Source: Sorex araneus (lineage: Eukaryota > Chordata > Mammalia > Eulipotyphla > Soricidae). Taken from it: a stretch of DNA of 64,000 bases. This document shows positions 55,768 to 64,000 of this stretch, piece by piece. The notes under the pieces were generated by a model. It saw only the letters and a program-made list of their open reading frames with translations. It did no database searches and was not told the origin of the DNA. Position numbers and translations under genes: made by a program. Numbering within the stretch: position 1 is the first letter of the stretch; each line of letters begins with the position of its first letter. The stretch covers positions 152,878,919-152,942,918 of the forward strand of contig NC_073306.1 of assembly GCF_027595985.1 (NCBI RefSeq). Reading direction: 5' to 3'.

Positions 55768-55986
55768 GAAATAGTTGATGAGACTTTTCTGGATAGCAAA
55801 AGTTGTTCCCGTCAAATCGTTACTGAACCTCTGCTCTGAGTCAGAAGGGGGACCCTCTACTGTAGCTTGTGGGGGGCCAAAGCTGCCCGGGTCCCCCCTG
55901 ATCTTGTGGGCAATGTTGAGGACCAAACTCAAGGACTCACACTCGCAAGCCAGGTGCCTCTCGCAGCTATGTCACCCCCCCCAGGT

Positions 55987-56092
55987 CATATATATATGTA
56001 CATATATGTGTGTGTGTGTCTGTCTGCCTGTCTGTATATGTACATATATACACACACATACATATATATGTGTATATATATATATATATTCA
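55987..56092. repeat. AT/GT/CA compound microsatellite
   Basis: TATATATATG, (GT)n, TCTGTCTGCC, CACACACATAC and (TA)n in succession, partly self-complementary. Confidence 0.85.
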
Positions 56093-56689
56093 CATTTTTC
56101 TTTTTGAATTTCTTTCTGGCAGGGGAAGGTCTCCCAAGCCATGCCCAGGACCTGTTCTCAGCCAGGTCAGAGGGTTCAATATGGACCCAATGGTAGGTGC
56201 TCCTCAGGCCCCACGCTGAGGGCCACCAAAGCAGCCATGGGGGAGCTTGGCACCCTCCAGGGGGGTCTTCTAGGAGGGCCATGCATTGCTGGTGCTCAAA
56301 GTCGGGTTCTCACCCCGGCACGCCCCGGACACTTCACTACCTCCCTGGATCCTCCAACCAATATTTTTGTTTTGCTTCTTTTGAATAGTTTTCATTTTGT
56401 TTTGTTTGGGGGGGGGCACACCTGGTGCTCGGGGTTTCCCCCTCTTATCCCCAAGCCCTGATATGTGTATAGCCTTATTGTGGTGCTCCATGCGTCTCAG
56501 ACGTCAGTGTGCCGAGTGTACGGCTCAAGCCAGGGAGATGGCAGGGTGGGGACGGTACGTGCCGTGCATGCCGCTGATCAGGGTTCAGTCCTCCATCAGG
56601 TCTGCCTAGCCCGACCCCCTACCAGGAGTCCTGAGCACCACCAAGTGTGGCCCCAATTTAAAGAAATTAAATAAAAAATAAAATGATGG

Positions 56690-56850
56690 GGCTGGAGCGA
56701 TATCACAGCAGGTAGGGCATTGCCTTGCACGAGGCCGATTCCCAGCATCCCACGTGGTCCCCAGGAGTAATTCCTGAGTCAGAGCCAGGAGTAAGCCATG
56801 TGCATCGCCGGGTGTGACCCAAAAAGCAAAAATAATAATAATTATTATTA
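56690..56850 (+). mobile_element. SINE with deletions
   Basis: GGGGCTGGAGCGATATCAC head; lost a piece between the head and CCCAGCATCCC; tail is AAT repeats. A 3' SINE piece follows at 56866-56935. Confidence 0.82.
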
Positions 56851-57486
56851 TTAAGTAAAAACTAAATCCTGAGTGCAGAGCCAGGAGTAACTCCTGAGCA
56901 TCACTGGGTGTGACCCAAAAAGCAAAAGAAAAAAGGTAATAAAGTACATGACGCAATGGTTCGAGTGGACAGAGAGTAGCGCGCCAGGGTGGGCAGGAGT
57001 TCACGTCTTAAAACCCTGAAAGGAAGGCCCTTAGCTGTCCCTCTCTGTTCCCCTCCAAGCCCAGCCCTAAACCACCCCAGGCCCCCCTGTCCCATGGGGT
57101 AGCCTGATCTGAACATCCCGCGTCTGGGGACCCAAACACCACACGGCCCCCGGGGCCTGGTGTCACAGCACGCGCAGGGATGTACAAGGTGGCAGGAATG
57201 GAACTGGGGTCAGCCCCTCGCCAGGCAGGGATCTTCACCCAGTCCTGTCCCTCCGCCCCGGGAACGGTTCATCCGCGGAACCTCATGTTCTCCCAGGCCC
57301 AGCAAGGGACGGGTGGTCGCCCCGAAGCCCGCCCATCTTCATTCTGCTTTCTCCACTCGGAATCCCGGGACTGATCCTCTTTTCACTTTATGAAAGGACC
57401 GTGGCTTCCACAGGTAGCTGAGTTTTAGACACTCTGTGTTCCAGCAGGAACCCACCAACCGTGTTCCCGAGTTCCTTCCTTCACAG

Positions 57487-57880
57487 GCACAATTTTTTTT
57501 TTTAATTGAATCACTGTGAGCTACAGTTACAAGGTTTCATGGTTGAGTTTCAGTCATACAATGACCAAACACCCACCCCTCCACCAGTGCACATTCCCCA
57601 CCACCAATGTCCCCAGTATACACCCCTTTCCCACCCTCCCCCTGCCTCCACGGCAGACAATTCCCCCCATGCTGTCTCTCTGCTTTGGGCATTATGGTTT
57701 GCAATACAGATACTGAGAGGCCATCACGTTTGGTCCTTTATCTACTTTCAGCACATATTTCCCATCCTGAACAATCCCTCCAGCCATCATTTTCTTAGTA
57801 ATCCCTCCTCTGTCCCAGCCGCCCTCGCCACCAGCTCATGAGACAGGCTCCCAACTATGGGGCGATATTCCACAGGTACA
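57487..57880 (-). mobile_element. L1 3' UTR
   Basis: Near-complete reverse match of 59970-60370, with only a short CT run (CTGTCTCTCTGC) at the variable site. Confidence 0.88.
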
Positions 57881-58114
57881 TTTTAAAGTTTCCTCATCGC
57901 CGTCTGCCCCTCCCGCATCCAGCGGTGATGACTGGTTGGATGTGCAGTTCTCCTGCTCCCCCACACTCCGAGGGACCGAGGCCTCTTACACTCCCCCCTC
58001 CCTCCCTTTCTCACTCCACTTCTCTCCATCTCTGCCCTCCCTAGACTCTGGGGTCAAGGGTGATCTAGGCACATCCCCTTTATTACATCGCATTTCTTAG
58101 TCAAGTCCTTTTTT

Positions 58115-58290
58115 GCTTGTTTTTATTTCGGGGGCCCACACCCAACAAGTCTCGGGGCTTACTCCTGACTCTGCGCGCAGGAATCGCTATTGGCTGGGCT
58201 CGGAGGAGTCTCTGGGGTGCCAGGGCTCAAACCCGGGGTGGCTGCATGCAAGGCAAGCGCCCTAGCCACTCAGTGATGGCTCCAGATCCT
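58115..58290 (-). mobile_element. SINE, diverged
   Basis: GGGGCCCACACCCAACAAG body and head GATGGCTCCAG. Confidence 0.75.
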
Positions 58291-59064
58291 CGTCCAGTTA
58301 CTCTACATGCCACAGGTACATGAGACTATTTTAAACCCTCAGCCCGCACGGTGGTGCCAGCACAGCATCTCAGGAACCCCCCCTCTCCCGCCCCACATGC
58401 TCCCCCAGGCCCTCTGAGCCCCCCGTAGGAGCGGTTGTGAACTGTAGGAGCGGCTGTGAACTAGTCATGCCAGTAACCAACCCCGACGCTGAGCCCTGGC
58501 CACCCCCACTCCCTCCTCATGCGCTTCCTAAGCAAAGGGGGTCTTTCTCCTCTGCTTCTTCTTGTTGCTGGAGAAACGTCTCAGGCTCTTTACGGGCCAC
58601 CTTCCTATCGCCCGGAGAGAACCAACTTCGGGCTGTTGGTTCTTCACGGAGACCTTCCCCTCTGTGTACAGGAGCGGCTTCTCTCTGCAAATATTTCCAG
58701 GCAGTCCCGCACGGTGTCCCTGCTATCTGGTTCCTTTTTCAGCCCCTAATGTTTGGGGCGCACTGAGTGCCGAGAAACCCCGCATGAATAGGACATTGTC
58801 TGGGACGTTGGCAGACCACGGAGGAGAAGCACAAACATTCTGTTGGGCTGTCACATGTGGTGGGGTGACAGACACGGCCTCCCGCGGGGAGGGGCGGGCT
58901 CTGTGAATAACACCATTAACCCAGGTAGGGGGAGGGGACGGGTCCCTAAGGCTGCCACAACACGAGTGCCAGCCCAATTTCCCTTCTTTTTTTATTTTTT
59001 TTTTAAGATTTTATTTGAGGCACCCACCCTGGTTTCCAAGGCTGTTCCTGGTAGAGCTTCGTAC

Positions 59065-59240
59065 ATCACGTACCCCAGCAACAAGGCCATACAAGGCACT
59101 TGCCTTGCATGCGGCAGCAGACCCAGGTTCGATCCCCGGCGTCCCATGTGGGTCCCCAAGTCCCACCAGGAGTGGTCTTGGAGCAGAGAGCCAGCAGGAA
59201 GCCCTGAGCACAGACGAGTGCAGCCCAGAAGACATAATAC
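59065..59240 (+). mobile_element. SINE with disrupted head
   Basis: CTTGCCTTGCATGCGGC, GGTTCGATCCC and GAGCACAGACGAGTGC recognisable; A box lost. Confidence 0.72.
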
Positions 59241-59654
59241 AATGTGTATCATATTATACGTTATCTATCCACCAGAGGTGAACGGGGCTTTCTGTCCGGA
59301 AGGGGCTTCTCAGCACTTCTCAGGTGGCATTCAGCCCACAGGACCGGGCGGCCCAATGCCAGGGCCCCAGGGAGTGGCACTGCTCAGGCCTGTTGGAGCC
59401 AGAGGCATCAGGGTTACACCCAGCAGGGCTGCGGGTGCCCGTGCACGCTAAGGATTGCACTTGGGGCCTTGCATGTGCCCCTAAGCCCTGAGTCACCTCC
59501 CAGTCCCCTCACTCAGCGACTCATAGTGAAGAAGGACAGGGTTCGGGGATGGTGCTCCAGAGGAAATTAAGCTGCAAAGGGTCCCTGGGCCCAGATCTAG
59601 TCCAAGCTCCTTATTTCCTCCCTGTCAGAGGAGATAGGCTCGAGAGACGTGGTT

Positions 59655-60380
59655 CTTTTCTGGGAATATATCCCGAGGATGCAAAAGAGCACAGTAGAAA
59701 TGACATCTGTACCTATATGTTCATCACAGCACTGTTCACAATAGCCAAAATCTGGAAACAACCCAAGTGCCCTAGAACAGATGACTGGTTAAAGAAACTT
59801 TGGTACATCTACCAATGGAATACTATGCAGCTGTTAGGAGAGATGAAGTCATGAAACTTGCTTATAAATGGATAGACATGGAGAGTATCATGCTAAGTGA
59901 AATGAGTCAGAAAGAGAGGGACAGACATAGAGGGACTGCACTCATTTGTGGAGTGTAGGGTAGCATCACATGAGGCTGATACCCAAGGACAGTAGATACA
60001 AGGGTCAGGGGGATTGCCCCATAGCTGGAAGCCTGCTTCATGAGCGGAGGGGAGAAGGCAGATGGAATAGAGAAGGGATCACTAAGAAAATGATGGCTGG
60101 AGGAACCAGCTGGGATGGGAGATGCATGCGAAAGTAGATAATGGACCAAACATGATGGCCTCTCAGTGTCTGTGTTGCAAGCCATAATGCCCCAAAGTAG
60201 AGAGAGATTATGGGGAATATTGTCTGCCATGGAGGCAGGGGGAGGGTGGGAAAGGGGGATATACCAGGGATATTGGTGGTGGGGAATGTGCACTGGTGGA
60301 GGGATGGGTGTTTGATCATTGTGAGATTGTAACCCAAACATGAAAGCTTGTAACCATCTCACAGTGATTCAATAAAATTT

Positions 60381-60383
<3 letters not shown>
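59655..60383 (+). mobile_element. L1 3' end, longest copy in window
   Basis: Contains ORF2 C-terminal sequence ([18 protein letters not shown] frame) and the complete 3' UTR, ending ATTCAATAAAATTTAAAG and then a (GA)n tract (60383-60428). Confidence 0.9.

Positions 60384-60428
<45 letters not shown>
60383..60428. repeat. (GA)n at an L1 3' terminus
   Basis: About 22 GA units replacing a simple A tail. Confidence 0.95.
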
Positions 60429-60430
<2 letters not shown>

Positions 60431-61197
60431 GGTTCCTCGGGCTGAGGGTGAGGGAAATCCCCAGATCCAATCCCCAAAAGTTTATGGTCCTCTGAGCACC
60501 ACTGGGAGGAACCCCCACCACTCCAGCACTGAGTACAAGCACCGAGTCAGAGCACTGAGAGCGAGCACCCAAGAGCAAGAGGAAGAGGAAGAGGAGGAGA
60601 TACAGGCAGTGAGGGAAGACCAGACAGGACGGCAGAGCTGGACAGTACCACGAGCTGAGCTCCCTCCCCGGGCTGCACTTCAGCCGCAGAGCCACTTCTA
60701 GGCTTAACACCAGCGCCCACCCCGCCCGGCTGGGACTCTGGGAGCACAGTGCTAAGGGGCGTGGCCAGGCGAGGGCCTGGGAAGCAGCAAGGCCTCTGAT
60801 TGGAGGGCTTCAGGGGGACGGAGCACTGATGAGCCCCCAGGGCTGTGCGGGGAGGAGCCGAGGGAAGGCGGAGGGGGCAGAACCACCCAACCCGCAGGAG
60901 AAGGAGCGGGGGATGAGAGCCCCCGGCCAGACGTCCGCGTGTCCGTGCCCCGTGGAAAACGGCAGGGGCCAGAAGCAGCTCTCAGAGAACGGGCGGACCC
61001 TGTTCCGGTCACGTCCGAGCCTCAGGCCCCTCCCCAGATGAGAGGGGGGGCGGTGACAGTGCCATGCTGGGGTGCTCAGCTCCACTCACCCCTGGAAGCG
61101 AGAAGTCAGCGAAAGTCACGTGGGACCTGCATGTGCTGCAAACAGCGCAGACACAGAGCTAGACATTTGATCGCTACTTTTCAAAACCATTGATTTG

Positions 61198-61386
61198 GGG
61201 CTGGAGCGATAGCACCCCGGGTAGGGTGTTTGTCTTGCACGCGGCCGACCCGGGTTCGAATCCCAGCATCCCAATGTCCCCTGAGCACCGCCAGGAGTAA
61301 TTCCTGAGTGCATGAGCCAGGAGTGACCCCTGTGCATCACCGGGTGTGACCCAAAAAGCAAAAAAACAAAAAAACAAACAAAAAAA
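61198..61386 (+). mobile_element. SINE with 10-bp TSD
   Basis: CATTGATTTG at 61188-61197 and 61387-61396; ends in AAAAAAAC repeats. Confidence 0.94.
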
Positions 61387-61577
61387 CATTGATTTGACAG
61401 GGGTTTGCAATATACCACAGCCGTGTCCGGAGCATTATCTCACCCTCCCGGTGTGCTAAGCCGCACCACACCCACCGTCAAATCTCTAGTGCTTCCACTT
61501 CCTTCCATTCTGGTACTCGTAATTTTTGCAGAGTTTAAGATTCTTTTTTGTTGTTGGAAAGAAGATTTTTATTTTAT

Positions 61578-61750
61578 GTTTTTGACTTTTGGGGTCACAC
61601 CCGGATGCTCAGGCGTTACTCCTGGCTCTGCGCTCAGGAATGACTCCTTGCAATGCTTGGGGGACCATCTGGGATGCCAGGGATCGAACCCAGGACAGCC
61701 CGAGAAACTGCCAGGAGTAATTCCCAAGCATCACCAGGTACCCAAAAAGC
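61578..61750 (-). mobile_element. SINE body followed by an opposite-sense SINE tail piece
   Basis: 61578-61690 is a reverse SINE lacking its head end; 61697-61750 is a plus-sense piece (CTGCCAGGAGTAATTCC, CCCAAAAAGC). The two are inverted relative to each other. Confidence 0.75.
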
Positions 61751-61791
61751 AATTAAAAGGAAAGCATGCTTGTAAAAGAAAAGTTTTAATT

Positions 61792-61965
61792 GGGAGCTGG
61801 AGTGATAGCACAGCGGGTAGGGCATTTGCCTTGCACGCGGCTGACCCGGGTTCGATTCCCAGCATCCCATATGGTCCCCTGAGCACCGCCAGGAGTAATT
61901 CCTGAGTGCAGAGCCAGGAGTAACCCCTGAGCATCGTTGGGTGTGACCCAAAAAGCAAAAAAAAA
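61792..61965 (+). mobile_element. SINE, near-consensus, with 12-bp TSD
   Basis: AAAGTTTTAATT at 61780-61791 and 61966-61977. Confidence 0.94.
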
Positions 61966-61979
61966 AAAGTTTTAATTAT

Positions 61980-62790
61980 ATACTTTTAATATATGTATAT
62001 ATTTACTTATATATTTTTATGTTTATTTGTATAATTTTTATATAGTTATATATTTCTGAGCACAAAAGAGTGACTCAGAAGCTTTGCTGAGATCATTGAA
62101 ATTCTTAGAGCATTCTCCCTCAAAATGACAAGCTTCTTTGGGGGCAAAAAAAAAAATGTTTACTAAATGCTGAACCTGGTGGTAAACTGTGCCCAGCCCC
62201 TTTCTTTTATCTTCCTTCTGATTGTCACCCAAACTTACAGCCATTTGCCCTTTCAGAATCTTGAAAACTCTGGTTTATATCTTTGTATAGTATGATAAAG
62301 GCTGATGACAACTGAGAACCCCTTGGTGTAGCCCTAAAAATTTAAGAACATATATAATTTAGTATATCACAAGGCAGAGATTGTAATAACCGTAATCAAA
62401 GCAATACATGTTACAAAATTGTACAGGACCGTGAAAGTTTCCTTTGGAAAATCAGATGCTGTGTCCACATTTCACCACTAGGAGGAGCAGCTCCACTATC
62501 AATGAACCCCGTGTTTGCGTGTGGGCCACGTGGCAGCTGGACTTGGGCTCTTGCAGCAAACGCCAAATTCTGACTTAAGCTCCGACCGAGAAGGAAAACT
62601 TTTTTTTTTCTTTCTTCTACCGTTGCTGGCACCGTTCCTCAGGGAGCTCGGCAGAATGTTGAAGGGAAGAAGCTACTAGAACTTGGGAGTCACACTTTGC
62701 ATCCCACAAGCAGCTGCAAATGTTTTTACTCTGACCTTTGAGGGGGTGTGGGGGCAGAGCAGAGGGTGTTTAAAAAATAGTTAACTCATA
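61980..62790. other. AT-rich intergenic DNA
   Basis: No gene or repeat recognised beyond TATATA-rich sequence at 61980-62055. Confidence 0.45.
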
Positions 62791-62803
62791 AGGTAACTCA
62801 TAA

Positions 62804-63092
62804 CTCATAACTATCAGATGGGCCGGACATGTAATGCGATTCAGAGCCGACCGCTGGACTAGAGCTGTTACTGACTGGATTCCATGGGACGTCAAAAGAC
62901 CGCGTGGCCGCCCACCAACGAGATGGTCAGACTTCTTCGTCAAAACCCTGAATGAACGGTTTGAGGCTCTTCCTGTTCCGGGAGCGAGCAGATATCATTG
63001 GGCTACACTAGCACGCAATAGGGACAAATGGAAACATTTCTGAGGCCCGCTCGAGCAAATTGAAGATCAATGGGAAGACAAGTGATACAAGT
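62804..63092 (+). mobile_element. 5'-truncated RTE LINE, 3' end with 12-bp TSD
   Basis: The frame from 62834 reads MRFRADRWTRAVTDW, RGRPPTRWSDFF and HWATLARNRDKW, the C-terminal end of RTE ORF2. TGA at 63041-63043 stands where Arg would be expected; GPLEQIEDQWEDK and a stop follow. Exact GGTAACTCATAA flanks at 62792-62803 and 63093-63104. Confidence 0.92.
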
Positions 63093-63186
63093 GGTAACTC
63101 ATAAGTCATCAAATATGAAATAGAACATAGGTGGGGTTTCCCAGACCGGATGAGTGCTTTTATCCAACAAAGTTCAATTTTTCCTT

Positions 63187-63322
63187 TTTTAAAAAAAAAC
63201 TTTTTCATTGAAACACTGTGAGATAGACCCTTACAAAGCTGTTCACGATTTAATTTTGGCATTCCAACACCCTTCCCTCCACCAGTGTACATTTCCCCAG
63301 AACTAGTGTCCCCAAGGCTCAT
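63187..63322 (-). mobile_element. L1 3' end, older copy
   Basis: Reverse tail TTGAAACACTGTGAGATAG to CTCCACCAGTGTACATTTC; truncated by the next L1. Confidence 0.75.
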
Positions 63323-63413
63323 TCTTTAAAAAAAAAAAATTATTGAATAACTGAGATACAGAGTTACAAAACTGTTCGTGGTCCAGTTTTAGTCACACAA
63401 TGTTCCAACACCC

Positions 63414-63603
63414 GGGGCCGGAGCGATAGCACAGCGGGTAGGGCGTTTGCCTTGCACGCGGCCGACCCGGGTTCGATCCCCGGCATCCCATATGGTCCCC
63501 CAAGCACCGCCAGGAGTAATTCCTGAGTGCAAAGCCAGGAGTAACCCCTGAGCATTGCTGGGTGTGACCAAAAAAGCAAAAAAAAAAAAAAAATAAAATT
63601 TAA
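63414..63603 (+). mobile_element. SINE in an L1, near-consensus, 15-bp perfect TSD
   Basis: AATGTTCCAACACCC at 63399-63413 and 63604-63618; A and B boxes intact; probably among the younger copies here. Confidence 0.96.
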
Positions 63604-63712
63604 AATGTTCCAACACCCATTCCTCCACCACGGTACATTTCCCACTGCCAATGTGGCCAGTTTCCTTCCCATCACACCCAACCTCCCTGCCTGTCTCTAT
63701 GGCAGGCACTTT

Positions 63713-63713
<1 letters not shown>

Positions 63714-63782
<69 letters not shown>
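63714..63782. repeat. (CT)n microsatellite in an L1 3' UTR
   Basis: About 34 uninterrupted CT units. Confidence 0.97.
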
Positions 63783-63784
<2 letters not shown>

Positions 63785-64000
63785 TTTAGGCATTATAATT
63801 GACAATGCAGATACAGAGAGGTCATCATGTTTGTTTCTTTACCTATTTTCAGCACGTAGTTTTTATCCAGAGTGATCATTCCCAATTATCGTTATCCAAG
63901 TTCATTCCTTAGAAGTTCTCAATTACACGGCCTGGAGAGTTAGGACAGGGTAGCAGGCCTCGCTCCAGTTCCATCTTAGCACCCTAGAGGGGCCCCCGAA

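Larger units (their letters stand above)
63323..63900 (-). mobile_element. L1 3' end, split by a SINE
   Basis: Reverse tail AATTATTGAATAACTGAG; resumes after the SINE at 63604 with TTCCTCCACC, a 68-bp CT run (63714-63782) and TTAGGCATTATAATTG. Confidence 0.85.

Noticed and set aside
62834-63043. Stand-alone 69-residue gene
   Set aside because: It is the end of RTE ORF2 in a 5'-truncated insertion with TSD.
63414-63603. tRNA gene
   Set aside because: A and B boxes belong to SINE heads; no cloverleaf with acceptor stem and anticodon was found.
50328-64000. LAP3 5' end
   Set aside because: Expected next in human order but tens of kb away; no exon-like match was seen.

Overview
The window is mammalian nuclear DNA, most likely from a shrew (Soricidae, Sorex-like). 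It has two ordinary multi-exon vertebrate genes, a CpG-island promoter, and roughly half of the remaining DNA is interspersed repeat. The species call rests on dozens of copies of one tRNA-derived SINE (a head with intact Pol III A and B boxes, then a body ending in an A-rich tail) that I recognise as shrew-specific, plus L1, RTE and old hAT remnants. The species name is inference; the gene content is read directly.

Layout: 1-23.5 kb is intergenic. It holds a decayed hAT/Charlie transposon (85-1618), a 0.78-kb CA-rich tract (2497-3275), an RTE LINE fragment (3282-4327) next to an L1 3' end (4328-4770), many SINEs, a nested L1 pair (21605-22490) and some repeat-free AT-rich stretches. QDPR (dihydropteridine reductase) occupies 23937-37097 on the minus strand with seven coding exons, and all six introns are GT-AG. 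Its CpG-island promoter is at about 36660-37450. CLRN2 (clarin-2) lies head-to-head with it on the plus strand at 41742-50327 with three coding exons. From 50.7 to 64 kb is intergenic again: a probable hAT fragment, a solo LTR-like element, minisatellites, several L1 3' ends, SINEs and a short RTE copy with a perfect target-site duplication. QDPR-CLRN2 adjacency and orientation match human 4p15.32; LAP3, next in human, is not reached.

The two genes are functionally unrelated. QDPR recycles tetrahydrobiopterin in the cytosol; CLRN2 is a four-pass membrane protein of inner-ear hair cells. Both reading frames are complete and intact (242 and 232 residues), so they look functional.

The most informative non-gene signal is a retroposon partnership visible inside the window. 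Two SINE types share the same tRNA-like head but have different tails. One ends in poly(A), as expected for L1-driven copying. The other ends in a piece homologous to the 3' end, including the last codons, of the RTE LINE also present here (42 of 54 bases identical between 16678-16731 and 63027-63080). I saw no CRISPR array, operon, viral open reading frame or other clearly new system. Most long ORFs are low-complexity or SINE-derived.
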